Counted from the first letter of the stretch, positions 41,580-52,600 are shown. The stretch is 64,000 nucleotides of DNA from Peronospora farinosa (GCA_947646735.1 CANTFK010000943.1:310001-374000), one strand, 5' to 3'. The notes: generated by a model not told the origin, from the sequence alone. Numbers and translations are program-made.

Positions 41580-44500
41580 ATGAAGAAAATGTCTCGTAAA
41601 AATTTTCGCGGTGGTCCTTTATTCTCTAGCCAGTCAAGCAATTCCACAGCGTCTCATAGCAATTTGTCGTCCCCCGGGATAGGGGGAGTTCCGTGCGTCG
41701 TGCCACGTGGGCCGACAAGATTAGGGAGAAACTGCCACCATTGGGAGAGAATGAGTATGAGGTATTATGGGAACGAGGTGTATTGGGTGTAATTTTTCTG
41801 GAATCCGAGAAGGACGGAATTCCATATATCTCGAAAGCCACGGAATCGTGCATCTCATCTGCTGTAAGTCAGGGTGATATTCTCAAGTTTGTAAACGTTG
41901 TGCGGTCAAAAGATCACTCGTTTTCTGACTTTTTCAAGATCTTGGCTACGATGAAGAAACCTGTGCTGTTACGGTTCGAACGGCTATCGGCCAGCACGCC
42001 GTCGTCCGATGAGGACGACACCGCGCAACAATTTAATGTCCAGCGCTCGAACTCGACGAATGCCCTAAATAGTGCTAGTCAGTATGCAAGACAGAACGTC
42101 GTTCCTCATGTTGACGACGCAGATCTGACAAACAAAATGCAAAGAGCCAACTCGGTATCGCAGAAAGACCGGAAACCATCCAAAGCGACACGAGGGGCGT
42201 TTTGGAGGGCCACGGGAGCCAAGGAATCGGGCATTCCAGGCAACTCATCGCAGGCAGCTGGACCACACGGGAAAAACGGAGGAAGCGATCGCACACCAAC
42301 GTCGCACGGACAACGTCGGGGGCCGAGCAATAAAGATCCCCAGGTTTCACCGCAAGACGCTACACTGGCGAATACGTCTGGGGGTCATTCCTCGGTCTCA
42401 CCTCTTGGACCACATGAGTATCAGGTGTACTGGGAAACTGGGCCGTTGGGTCTGTTTTTCGGAGAGAACCGGTCGACAAATTTGCCTGTTGTGACACGAT
42501 TACCGAGCGCGAATCCGGTGGTGCGACGCGCTGTTGCTGTCAACGATACGCTGGTGTCGGCCAATGGCATTAAGTCAGCAGATTACACGTTCGAGGCATT
42601 TTTTGGCCGCCTCCAGCAGATGAATAAACCTGTACGGCTGGTATTTCGGCGAAGACAACCGACTGATCAAGCTGTCATTATAAAGCAAGGAGAGCAACAA
42701 CAACAGCAGCGTCATCAGAACGAGCAGCAACAGCAGCGTCAACAGCAAGAGCAGCAGCAGCAGCAGCAGCTTCAACAACGACAGCAGCAAATGCGTGAGC
42801 AAGAGCAGAAGCGGGAGTTGTATAAACTACGCGAACAGCAGGAGCGTGAACAGCAACAGCTACGTGAACAAGAGCAGAAGTTTCGCGAGCAGCAGCTTCG
42901 CGAGCAGCAACAGCGAGAACAACAACGTGAGCAGCAGATTCGTGAGCGAAAACGAGACCAGGAGCTACGCGAGCTGCAGCAGCAGCAAAGAGAGTTGCAG
43001 CAATTTGAGGAACAGCAACGCCAACAATCTGTCACACTGGGCACGTCCCAGTCGGTATTATCATCACCCGCCGAGGGCATAACGCCTCACCGTAATCGTG
43101 CTCTTAGCTCCAGTGCAAAGTGTGCAGCTATAGGGCACGGGCATACACCTCCTCCAAGCTCCCCAGTAATGTTAAATGATCACGCAAACACACGGCAACG
43201 TGATCTAGCAGAAAATGTCCCGAGTACTAACTACGAAGTGTCACCCAAAGCCAGCTTGGCACGGAGCTCAGCAAACTTTGGTAGATCGCCTAGCGCGTCG
43301 CCAAACATGGGCAGCTCTCCTAAGGTAAGCAGCTCGCCGTTGGCTTCACCAATCTCGCCGATTGTTGAAACGGAGATCACCGATGAAGCAAGCGATCTGG
43401 CACCGCCATCTCTTGTGAAGGATGCTGATGAAGCGCCTTTTGCAGACTTTTCCGATGAGGTGGAGAAAGTGGCTGTTCAGTCACCAAAGAGAAGTATTTT
43501 CGAGAACGTTTGTGGTAATCGAAGTCGCAACAGTAGTGAAGAGCAACGACAAAACCAAAAGTCACCAACTGCTGGGCATGAAGAGGAACCAGTGTTGTCC
43601 CCGGTCAGCACATTAACACATCTGTCACCGACTGAACCCTGGGATTTGCCAGAGCAGATATCACCGCCGAAGATTCTTCAGGCGTGGGCAATTGACGTAG
43701 ATGAAGATGTTGATGTCGGCGTGTCTTTGTCACCAAGCGCTGCCATTGATATGGATCACGTTGTTATGGCTAAAGAAGCAGATTTCGCTGTAGAAGCGGA
43801 ACTTGCTGACGATGCCGAGTTGACAGAGGGAACAGAATTGCTTGACGAAGCTGAGTTTGTAAAAGCAGAATTGGCTGAAGAAGACGGACCTGCCGAAGAA
43901 GTAGATATGCTTGGGGATGTTGAAATGGGAATTGCTGTTGAGGAGGCGGAGTCGGAAGTTGCAGAGATCAGTGAGTCGGGAAGTGACCAGAACACAAGCC
44001 CATGGGATCTCGAACCAGAATCTGACGGTCAGAAGACACATCACCACAGTAGTAACGTAAGTTCTTCACACGACGAAGCCATGTCTTCGAGTGGCGGGAG
44101 CACTTTAGTCGATAACGCTGCCGATACCTCCAAAGTTGACTTTGCAGACGCATCTGACCCATCGGATGAGTTTTCACAAGACCCGGACATTTCTCGTGAT
44201 ATCGATAGTGTGGAGAGCGATATTATGATGCGGGAAGCTCCTAAAAGCAAGATGGATTCAGCAAATGTGCCGAAACCAAATAAGTCATCCCTGAGCGCCA
44301 ATTTGGCTAAGTACAAGAAAAAGGGCAAGACTGGTCGTGGTGTCGCGAAGCTGCCGGCACTCAGTGAAGATGATGCTTTAACGGTTCCGCTAGTCGCTCC
44401 GAATGCTGTGAACACGACCATTCAAGTGCGTGGCCGGCCAAAACCAAAGCTGACAATGGCAGATACTCCTGACAGTACGACATTTCTTATTAAGTGGAAG

Positions 44501-44770
44501 GAAAATCGGAGCATTGGTTTGCAGCTAAAGGAGGTACGTTTTGCCAAGGGCACCTACCCGTTGGTGATGAGCGTATGCCACGAGCCGTGTTGTGAGCTAC
44601 TGCGGCACGTTTGCGTAGGTGACGTGATCGTCGAGATCAACGGCCGCAATACATCTACCATGGGGGTGAAGAAGACAGTCAATTTTCTCAAGACGTGCAC
44701 GAAGACGACTCTGATGAAAATTCGTCACGGACCGGCGTTCGTGAACCAGCGAGTGAGTGCGACAGTATGA
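41580..44770 (+). CDS. Protein with three PDZ-like domains and a Q/R/E-rich coiled coil (5' end unresolved)
   Basis: The long frame is open from about 41660 to the stop at 44768-44770, but it has no early ATG. An ATG at 41580 (MKKMSRKNFRGGPLFSSQS) opens a different frame, so either a short intron, a missing base or another exon joins them; I could not decide, and the start is approximate. PDZ-like domains lie at about 41745-41990 (ENEYEVLWERGVLGVIFLE), 42405-42655 (HEYQVYWETGPLGLFF) and 44465-44745 (TFLIKWKENRSIGLQLKE). Between the second and third lie a Gln/Arg/Glu coiled coil of about 110 residues (42690-43030), a Ser/Pro-rich segment with repeated SP sites (43230-43370), and a long acidic Glu/Asp/Ala stretch. 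The architecture suggests a cytoskeletal or membrane-associated scaffold. I do not recognise an ortholog. Confidence 0.7.
42690..43030 (+). repeat. CAG/CAA-rich repeat coding for poly-Q and QREQ tracts
   Basis: Imperfect CAG/CAA/CGT/GAG repeats encode a polyglutamine run (seven or more Q near 42745-42770) and then REQEQ / REQQ units. On the opposite strand it reads as long Leu/Ser/Cys frames, which are shadows. Length variation between isolates is likely. Confidence 0.85.
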
Positions 44771-45329
44771 TGGGAGCGTCCTGCTGTAGCTGTAATGTAT
44801 GATCAATTCTGCGAGCTCGACTAGCTGGCGTCGCAGGCCAGACGCGGAAGGGAATTGGGGCCGGGACCCCTTCCGACAAAAGGCATTTACGCCTTTCACT
44901 ACATCGCTTTTCTTTTAGTTTTTCCTCTCAGTGTCAGTGAAGTGCTCAAAGTTGAAGAGGACGATTAGATATGATTTTGGCTTGCAGCGTTGCATTGGTG
45001 GCGCTAGGCCGGCAGGCCAGCCAATAGGTAAACCTGCCACGGTAATAAACAAACATGAAAATGCTTTCAATACAAAGCCGCTCGAAGCCAGACACGCTCA
45101 CAGCTACGCGCTTGCGTTTCCAATCGTTTAACCGCGTTCAAAACGCGTAACATCACCATGATCACCTTCGCTCGAGTGAGTGTGAATTTATTTTCAATCA
45201 TGCATCCTTGACCAACACTGCAATCGGGTGGCCACGGCAGCCCAGCAGAAACGCTATCGCTACAGCATATGCGTTTTTGTGCTGCTACTTTGTATGAGAC
45301 CCTGCGGGTGGTCAGCCGCCTGGCTTGCC
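44771..45329. other. Intergenic region between convergent PDZ-like and SDHB genes
   Basis: 0.56 kb, presumably both 3' untranslated regions. It has a GC-rich GGCCGGCAGGCCAGCC stretch near 45008. No supported gene or repeat. Confidence 0.5.
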
Positions 45330-46458
45330 TTAGTGCATGCTGGCGAGTCGGGTCTTAATCTTGGCGATAGCCTGAGCCGGGTTCAGCCCTTTTGGACATG
45401 TGCGCGTGCAGTTCATGATAGTGTGGCACTTGTACAGCTTGAACGAATCGTCCAACGCGCGCAGACGCTCCTCCGTCTTGTCGTCACGCGAGTCTTCAAT
45501 CCAGCGAAACGCTTGCATCAACACTGTTGGCAAAACAAGCAAACATCTACTCAAAATCTGCTTCCAGTCACACAATAAAACAATTGCAACGTACCAGCGG
45601 GGCCTAAGTACTTGTCCGGATTCCACCAATAGCTAGGACACGAGGTACTGCAGCACGCGCACAGGATGCACTCGTACATGCCGTCAAGTTTCTTACGGTC
45701 CTCAATAGATTGCAGGTGCTCGTGATTGACATCACTAGGCTTATCCGAGTGCAGCCACGGCTTGATAGACGTGTACTGGTCGTAAAAGTTAGTCATGTCC
45801 GGCACCAAGTCACGGATGACAAACATATGTGGCAACGGATGAATGCTGATCACGTCGTCACCCTTTTTAATGGGGCTCAGACACGCCAGTGTGTTTCCAC
45901 CGTCGATATTCATGGCACACGAGCCGCAAATTCCCTCACGACACGAGCTGTAAACAGATTAAATGACACAATTCATCGTCAGTAACTCACTATTCCTTCC
46001 TACGACCACATCACTGTAGAGTATCGCACCGACGAAACGTCAGCGTCGGATCCTGTTCGCTCTTGATTTTAATAAGAGCGTCCAAGACCATAGGGCCGCA
46101 TCTACAAATGTCCACATCATTAATCAATCGCTCGGGAATAAAACCCCTCTCTCATTTCTCCCTCCTCTTAGCACCACGTACTCGTCTAGATCCACGGGAT
46201 ATGTGCATTGATATGGCTTCTCTTTCGACTCGGGATCCCAGCGATAAATCTTGAAATACTTGATATTCTACTCGAATATTCCACATTAGCAACTCTGTCT
46301 GTATAACTCACAACAAGGAAAAAACCACACGTAGCCTCTATACGCACCTTTGGCTTGACTGCCTGAGACTTGAGGTCTGGCTTATAGGCTGGCACGCTCA
46401 AGGCACGTAGTCCTGTGCTTACCACGGGCTTTTGAATGGAACGCACGACTGTTAACAT
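45330..46458 (-). CDS. SDHB: Succinate dehydrogenase iron-sulfur subunit (five exons)
   Basis: Exons on the minus strand are 46348-46458, 46182-46267, 46030-46101, 45595-45947 and 45330-45523, giving 271 aa with consistent phases. The second exon's acceptor may be 9 nt further in (46258). The N-terminal 35 residues ([15 protein letters not shown]…) are a basic mitochondrial targeting peptide. The [2Fe-2S] cysteines are in [12 protein letters not shown] plus a later Cys (about residues 85-110). The [4Fe-4S] site is [16 protein letters not shown], and the [3Fe-4S] site is [17 protein letters not shown]. This is Complex II subunit B, which passes electrons from SDHA to ubiquinone in the inner mitochondrial membrane. 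Family Cys, Trp and His residues near the quinone site are intact. Gene is divergent from the RBR ligase. Confidence 0.95.
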
Positions 46459-46829
46459 CGCTTCTCTCTCAATTTCTAACTTTTTGAAATATTCTGCAAT
46501 ACGAGACTGGAGGCTTCCGGATCGTACGTTTACTTTTTCTCCTTCTAAATATAATAACTGAAACGGACATAATCGGAGAAGTCCGTCTTTTCTTGTGTTT
46601 TTATAGATAAAACTTGTACTATTTTAATGACTGACATGTAGACTCGTTATTCTGGATAAAAGGCTGGTTTTTGTGTTACCACACAGTTGTGTAACCATCA
46701 TTTTGCACTGCAGGTTCACGATGAGAATTTGCAGTTCGTTGCACTAGCCAAGCTGAAAATAAACGTCAAATATCCACCAATCAGAATTCATATTTGCCCA
46801 GTAGCTACTATTGTGCCAATTCAGTAGCA
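46459..46829. promoter_or_regulatory. Divergent promoter region between SDHB and RBR ligase genes
   Basis: 0.37 kb shared by two divergent genes. It has an initiator-like motif at 46698-46708 upstream of the RBR gene. No TATA box is clear. This is inference from position only. Confidence 0.45.
46698..46711 (+). promoter_or_regulatory. Inr-like core promoter motif upstream of RBR gene
   Basis: TCATTTTGCACTG (46698-46710) matches the oomycete initiator-like pattern YTCATTYYNCA described for Phytophthora promoters. It lies about 120 bp before the RBR ATG. A single match, so weak evidence. Confidence 0.4.
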
Positions 46830-48785
46830 ATGAAGCCCACAGCTTCGACTTGCACTCGTATCGCACACTTAGCGGCTCTCTACAGCTCATTGCAGCAGCT
46901 ACAGACTTTTTCTAATGAGGACGAGCGTATGCGTTGGTATGAGCAGCTGAATAAATTGCAATGGCAACAGGAAGTTGAACAACAAGAGGCACCAAAGGCA
47001 TGGACCGATCATATTGCTTCACTATTGATAGCTATTGAGGATCAGATTGCTGCGTTGCCACTAAAAAGTGAAGGTCATTCATCTCGATACCAAGTGGCGT
47101 CTGCAGCTGCCGTGAAATTTGAACCCCGTTTTATCGTCGAAGAAAATCATGCCCAGCAAGAATTAGAACTGATGCCGCCTCCTCGAGGGTCAATTCCTAT
47201 GATGGAGAACGAGGCGATGGAAGAGACAGGAAGAGGTAGTTGGGATCAAATGCCTCGACTGATGCGAGCTACTACGGGGCTCACTTTGGGAGCTATGACT
47301 CGTTCCAGTATAAGAGATCGCGGACGTTCGTTGCCGCTGTCAAGGAAGAGATTAATTGAACTGGATGCAGCAATGGGAGATGAAGAGACTAGTAGCGAAG
47401 ACTTGTCAGTCGCGGTTGCGGCTTCTAGTCAGCAAGAATCTATCGTTGTGGAGGAATTTGTGGAGAGGGAGAGTGTAGGTTTGTACAGAAGGCAGGAGAG
47501 CAATAGTCTAGGACGTTCAGTGCCTAGCTTGTTAAGGTCTATGGCAAACTTCCTGAGATTTTCGATGGAGGAAACCTTCTTGTGTCAGATCTGCTACGAC
47601 TATGCACCGATGAACACGTTGTATGTACTTTCGATATGTGGACATACTTTTTGTGAAACGTGCTTAAAAAGTTATTTGGAATTCAAGGTTAAAGAGGGAC
47701 AAGTGTATCCGAAATGCTTTTTTGAGAAATTGGAGGATAAGACAACGTGTAAGGCTGATATCTTGGTGAACGATATTCGATCATTGGTTTCGGAGGAGGT
47801 TTGGCAGAAGTACAGCAAGTTTAAGTTTAATAAGGAGCACGAACTTGCCCGGCAGTGCCCGTACTGCGACCATTCGCAGTTGTGTGCAGGTAGTGAGTAT
47901 CCGGAGTGCGCATGTGAAGCCTGCAATGGTGAATTTTGTTTCGTACACAGCAGTGCTCACCAAGGTCGCACTTGTGCTGAGTACGACAAGAAGATGATCG
48001 CTGTGGAGAAGCTAAACAACGCGCTGATTAGTAAGATCTCCAAACCGTGCCCTGGTTGTCAGAATAACGTCGAGAAGACTGGCGGCTGCAATCAGATGAA
48101 ATGTGTGATCTGTAGCACTAGTTTCTGCTGGATCTGTCTGAAGATCATTGATGATAGTGTATTTCCGGAACACTTTCAGGTATTGTGATTATGGCGTATT
48201 TTCACAGTGTGGATCCTCATCTGAGTAGCATGCTAACTAACGAGTTGTAATATTCTACTGGTGTTGCTGCTGCAGTGGTGGAATGTCCGTGGCTGCGCAG
48301 GCAATCAAATGGTAGACTTCGAGAGACAAGGCGTTGGCCACAAAAGTATTGGCGTGGCACTACGGGTGCTGTTCTTTGTGATATTTGGGCCGCCAGCATT
48401 TGTGCTGGCTGTGGTATTTTGCGTTCTCTGTTGTTGCTTCTATCCGTGCACAGCAAAAAGTCGTCTCACCTTCCGGCAAGCGTTCACTACTTGTTTTTGC
48501 GCATCCGGCTACGTCCTGCTTGCGCCAGTCGTGTTGGCATTAGGACTTGTGGCTATAGGTGTCGTCATCGGTGGTGCAGCAGCTGGTGTTGCAGTGTTAG
48601 TTTGCGTGTCACCTATTGTCGGTTTGATGCTGCTCTTTCGGTGCGACGCTTGGCACTCGACATTCACTTGGCGGTCACGCTCCCGTCGTTCCGACCACGT
48701 CGAAACAGCAACAGCCGATAATGTTGAAAATGCGAATGATCAATCGCCGAGAGACCAAACATTATTTTTACGCGTATCAAGCTGA
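46830..48785 (+). CDS. RBR-type E3 ubiquitin ligase with C-terminal membrane segments (two exons)
   Basis: Exons 46830-48179 and 48276-48785 give 619 aa. The splice CAG|GTATTG…CTGCAG joins PEHFQ to WWNVRGCAG in phase 0. ATG 46830 is the first true ATG (MKPTASTCT). The N-terminal 240 residues are low in complexity. RING1 starts at about 252 (FLCQICYDYA … CGHTFCETCL). The IBR is around 345-395 (CPYCDHSQLC … CNGEFCFVH … CAEY). RING2/Rcat is around 405-440 (CPGCQNNVEKTGGCNQM … CVICSTSFCWIC), where the Cys in GGCNQM (about 420) is the expected thioester site. Two hydrophobic blocks follow (LFFVIFGPPAFVLAVVFCVL and GYVLLAPVVLALGLVAIGVV), as in RNF19-type ligases. It ubiquitinates unknown substrates at a membrane. 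Confidence 0.9.
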
Positions 48786-48884
48786 GCTTATGAATGCAGG
48801 ACGCTTGAGCTTAGAACCAGCAATGTAATGCTCAGTTATTTATACAAGCGGTACTTACCGAGGTGCTACATATTCTGAGTGGCG

Positions 48885-50000
48885 ATGCCGTTCAAAAACC
48901 AGAGACCAGAGGAACGCGGCAATGCGTCGGTGTTAGCCGCAGCATACGATTTCTACAATGAGAAGCAGTCCAGTGTCTACACTACACCAGCAAATGCCAG
49001 TATTCAGAAAGATATGACAAGACATGCCCTGAAGCTGTTGCAATTGGAGTCGAAGGAATTGACGCATTCTACTACAAAGGATAATGTTTTCTTTCTGTTA
49101 GACTTGGGTGCAGGCTCCGGGTTGAGCACAAAAGCAGCTCAGGAGTGGTTCAGAGAGAGAGAAATCGCAGTTTTTATCTTGGCGTTCGACATCAGTGTGC
49201 CGATGTTGTCTCTAGCTTTACAGGAAGAGGAACATGAGTCTCACGAGACTCAAGTGTGTGCTGATTTTTATTGTGGCAATGCTGAACAAAAATTGCCAAT
49301 TCGAGACGGACTTCTGGATGCTGCAATTGGGATCTCTATGTTGCAATGGATGCAATCAGAGGGGCTCGAGATTTGTTTCTCGTCGCTGTTGAAACAACTT
49401 TCTGGTATGCAAAATACTCGAGCGATTTTTCAAGTTTACCCATCAAGTTTGACGTACGTGGACACTATGGAGAAGACGGCTTTGCGTGTGGGATTCAAGC
49501 GTGCCGAAATGTTTGTGTCGTTTCCTCATAGGACGACGGCAAAAAAGTGGTTTTTCTGTGTCGAAAAGCTGAAGAGCGTAGAAGTGGATGAACAGGAGAA
49601 ATGCGGAAAGAAGCATGAGCTGTGTTTGTTTGCTAGGCGATATGAGAAACGCTGTGTGCTGCAGTGGCTTGGGAAAGAGAGTGAGGGTATGAACGAGATT
49701 CGGGAGCGAGTTGAGAAGGAGCACGTAAAAACAGCTTGGCACATTTGGCGGAAATATCGACGGTCACTTGTGGATGATGTATCAGCAGCTACACGATCAA
49801 ATAGGTCAGAGGTTGTGCATGCGAAAGCTCAACAATCACTCGAGCTTTACCCAAGTGACAAAGCCATTGGACGGGCAATGCAGATACAGTTTGAAGAAAG
49901 AGCAGGGATACTCTCACTTTCGTTTCTGCTCCAGCATACAGCAGAAGTTGTTGACGTGTTCCACTTGGCTTACACCGAGGCCAAAAAGGCAGAGCTTTAG
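48885..50000 (+). CDS. Bud23-like SAM-dependent methyltransferase
   Basis: 371 aa, single exon, ATG 48885 (MPFKNQRPEERG). The Rossmann methyltransferase fold covers about 60-215: motif I is FLLDLGAGSGLST (SAM-binding glycines), acidic end of strand 2 AFDISVPMLSLAL, and the post-I/III region LLDAAIGISMLQWMQ. The last block resembles Bud23/WBSCR22 (…SISALQWL), the 18S rRNA m7G methyltransferase needed for 40S export. The C-terminal 150 residues lack the recognisable basic Bud23 tail and instead are helical and Glu/Lys-rich, so this is likely a paralog or fast-evolving relative. Substrate is uncertain. A Coq5/ubiquinone-type methyltransferase is less likely given the Bud23-like LQW motif. Confidence 0.7.
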   Translation: MPFKNQRPEERGNASVLAAAYDFYNEKQSSVYTTPANASIQKDMTRHALKLLQLESKELTHSTTKDNVFFLLDLGAGSGLSTKAAQEWFREREIAVFILAFDISVPMLSLALQEEEHESHETQVCADFYCGNAEQKLPIRDGLLDAAIGISMLQWMQSEGLEICFSSLLKQLSGMQNTRAIFQVYPSSLTYVDTMEKTALRVGFKRAEMFVSFPHRTTAKKWFFCVEKLKSVEVDEQEKCGKKHELCLFARRYEKRCVLQWLGKESEGMNEIRERVEKEHVKTAWHIWRKYRRSLVDDVSAATRSNRSEVVHAKAQQSLELYPSDKAIGRAMQIQFEERAGILSLSFLLQHTAEVVDVFHLAYTEAKKAEL

Positions 50001-50431
50001 AACTAGCCACAGTTTGAGCAATAAACAGTACCTCTTGCCTTTTTCAATTCGTTCATTTGAGCTTCCAGATATCTGTCATCTTACGGAATTTGATTACCAA
50101 GTTCTTGACCGCTTCAATATGCAATGTACAAGAAGGACTCTAGACGCTGTAGGAGATAAATGTCGCATCGGCTTACAATATATTGCGTGTCTGTGACCAA
50201 GGTTAGAAGGTAAAAAAAGCAAAAATGGATGACCTGTACATTATTAACGCGTGCCATACATTATTCGTTTCGAGGCTACAAGTAAGAACCACCAGCTATG
50301 TAAAATTTGAAAACCGATCTGTCAGCCAACAATACCGTTCTATGCCGCACAGATTTTCCGTATGGTAAAAGTACGGGTACGATACCGGTACGATTTCAAA
50401 CCCCTTCTCGGTTGTGCAATTATAGGATGCA
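50001..50431. other. Intergenic region downstream of Bud23-like gene
   Basis: 0.43 kb of AT-rich sequence leading to the LTR-like block. No gene or repeat of note; a TACGGGTACGATACCGGTACGA stretch near 50372 is a small imperfect direct repeat. Confidence 0.4.
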
Positions 50432-50984
50432 TGTAACGGGGTTACACGACGGTTGTAGCGTCTTTCCGAGAGTTTACGGTTAAACTTCCCTTTGTATTGC
50501 ATATAATGCATTATTATACTTCTCTTTAGAGAGGTATTAAGTATGAGCGTTAAGGGAGATACGGTATTCAGTAATACCGTATCTTATCGATTGGGATTCG
50601 ATAAATCATATTTAATCTAGTGTAGTGTACTTAGAGTAGGACTATTAATAAAATCTTAAAGCATAAATAAAATCAGTTTTCCTTTTGAGTTTAAGATCGC
50701 AAGTCGTTCTGACTTGTTCTCTTGTGCACTTCGTGCGTTGGTTTTCTGAACCTCTAAGCTTCTAGCTTGTTCTTGCACTCTGTGCGTTGGTTCTCTGAAC
50801 TTTAAGCTTATTGCTTGACTAAAAGTCTCTCCTACTTCCTTAGAACAGGGTGACTTTTAAGTCGTTTCATTAGTTACTTAGAACTAAGTGGCTTTTAGCC
50901 TTAATTCTATTTAGTTCTCTAGAACTAAGAGGCTTCCAGCCGAAAGTCTTCCTCTGGCTAAAGAGCTGTGCAGCTCCGCTACCA
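50432..50984 (+). repeat. Probable LTR or LTR-like block (about 0.55 kb)
   Basis: It begins TGTAACGGGGTTACACG, the start typical of oomycete LTRs, and ends near CTCCGCTACCA. Inside are repeated modules around AGCTTCTAGCTTGTTCTTGCAC and GTTCTCTAGAACTAAG, and a GATACGGTATTCAGTAATACCGTATC palindrome near 50559. The end bases do not pair well with the start, and no second copy is in the window, so both class and right edge are uncertain. Confidence 0.4.
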
Positions 50985-51219
50985 TGCAAGTCATAGACGA
51001 AGACTTGAAGCCGTGGGTCCTGTACAGCCTTAACAGAAATGATCATTCAGAATCACTTCAAACCATGGAGACGCTCCTCACGTGATACCGTGAAGCGAGG
51101 AGCAAGGTCACTAACAACGCGTACACAGACGATGCGCTGCAACGATCATTGTGCGCCCTCGTAAGATGCTGGAACGCGTGTCGTCGTGAAGGATATTCCT
51201 TCACGTAAGGCTGCAAAAG
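50984..51219 (+). pseudogene. Gag-like or unknown coding remnant next to LTR-like block
   Basis: A frame opens ATG CAA GTC ATA GAC at 50984 and reads MQVIDEDLKPWVLYSLNRN… with one TGA before continuing KVTNNAYTDDALQRSL … to 51200. A retroelement Gag directly downstream of an LTR is the simplest reading, but the sequence is too short to name. The family B element interrupts it at 51220. Confidence 0.35.
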
Positions 51220-51814
51220 TGTGGTGGAGTGGGTTCTCAAAATTGTATGATGAGACCCCAAACCACTCACTGTGCCGGACTGCCGACTGTCGGAGGGGGT
51301 ACCCCGATGCCGCGTATGAACCTTCTCTCACCTTGTGTACCCGTCGGCTGGCGGGTTGCACTCTTCGGAGGACTTGGTGACGATGTAGATGTCGGCCTTG
51401 AGGGAGGTAGACCTGGGGGGCCTCGAGTGGATATCTTCACTCGGTGGGCCGGTAGGTGGCCACTCGATCGACCTTGTCGAGAGTGGACTTAGAGCCAAAT
51501 TCTTCAGGGGCGCTTGTCGTCCCTGGCCTTTTCCTTCTTGTTTCAGGGGTATTAACCACCTGACCTTTACGTTGCTCCCGGACCTTGAGGTGAGGGAGAC
51601 CGCTTCCGATAGCGGGTCTTGGGGGGGGGGGTGTTGCTACTCGAACGAGCTCACAGGCCAAATATATCCTGGAGCTCTATCCGCCCTTGAGCTTCGCTAC
51701 GCAACTGTATTCGACGGGGGGCCAAAATATATCCCTTTCCGGAACAGTGAGTAACTTAGAACAAGTCCTTCTTGGGTGACGGAGTCGTGCCACGTAGAAC
51801 GCAAATTGAGTAGT

Positions 51815-51824
51815 ATTTTATATA
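51815..51824 (-). promoter_or_regulatory. TATA-like box of family B LTR, right copy
   Basis: TATATAAAAT on the minus strand sits just past the conserved GCCACGTAGAACGCAAATT block (plus strand). It occupies the same place as the TATA-like box in the left copy (10155-10169). Likely the LTR promoter. Confidence 0.5.
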
Positions 51825-51924
51825 GTCCTATCCTTTTAACTCCTTTACTCTATCCTTGCCTGAAGCACTGATTCCTTGCGTCGACTAGTCTGATCCTTGT
51901 ATTAACTGGTCCGGAGTGGCTGAA

Positions 51925-52090
51925 CCCCGAGGGGCCGAGGTCGACCAATGAGGGACCGGGTCGACCAACGAGGGACCGGGTCGACCAATGAGGGACCGGG
52001 TCGACCAATGAGGGACCGGGTCGACCAACGAGGGACCCAGGTCGACCGATGAGGGACCGGGTCTACCAACGAGGGGCCAGGTCGATCAAT
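51925..52090. repeat. 20-bp minisatellite in family B LTR U3, right copy
   Basis: About eight units of AGGGACCGGGTCGACCAATG, with C/T and A/G variants, end at about 52090. It occupies the same part of the LTR as the unrelated GC-rich arrays in the left copy. No spacers, so not CRISPR. Confidence 0.9.
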
Positions 52091-52440
52091 GAGCGGCCAT
52101 GATCAACTCTCTTTGGTACCGGTTAACCGGTACCCTGATACTGATTTTTCTTCGGCGGATCCGGCGGATTGTCCTCCACCAACGGTCGCTCCCCTTCGAG
52201 GCCCCTGTCTCTCTGGTACCCTGTCCCTGACCCACGGCCTATACTCCAAATCCAACTGGAGTCGAGGACCTCCCCATCACCACATTAGCACTTCACTACA
52301 GCCGCCCCCTGCACTTGCTCAACCGTACAACGGATTGAGCACGCGCATGTCTTCACTTCCTTCGTCACGTAGGTCCTTTACTGTCCTATTTGTTTCTCAT
52401 CCATCTCTAACTCGTGTCTGTCCAGCCATGTCTTCCCCTG

Positions 52441-52600
52441 GTTCTGACCCACCGCATGCTGACCCACCGTCCGCTGATCCACCGTCTGAAGAGCCGACCT
52501 CGGTCGCCCCAGCGCCTTCAATCGCCCCTGGTTTTACCCTTCCATCTGCTGACCCACCGTCCGCTGACCCACCGTCTAAAGAGCCGACTTCGATCGCCGT
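52441..52600. repeat. Short direct repeats between RNase H and 3' LTR
   Basis: GACCCACCGTCCGCTGA-type units and a segment ending GAAGAGCCGAC / AAAGAGCCGAC are each present twice, about 105 bp apart. They lie where the integrase would be expected. They suggest local slippage or recombination after loss of the integrase. Confidence 0.6.

Larger units (their letters stand above)
51220..52347 (-). repeat. 3' LTR of family B, right copy (about 1.1 kb)
   Basis: The left edge TGTGGTGGAGTGGG is identical in type to 58855 and 9602. The 51220-51360 part is nearly identical to 58855-58994, as expected of two LTRs of one element. The right edge is placed at …CACGCGCA just before a pyrimidine-rich plus-strand stretch (52348-52370, purine-rich on the minus strand, a possible polypurine tract). 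The right edge is uncertain. Confidence 0.65.

Noticed and set aside
42575..42802. Leu-rich membrane-like minus-strand frame
   Set aside because: It is only the complement of CAG/CAA repeats in the Q-rich coiled coil.
12353..50000. Secreted RXLR or Crinkler effector genes
   Set aside because: Searched by eye for a signal peptide plus RXLR/LFLAK-type motif in all sizable frames of the gene block. None was found.
51925..52090. CRISPR-like regular direct repeat
   Set aside because: Units are contiguous with no unique spacers, and the array lies inside a eukaryotic LTR. It is a minisatellite.
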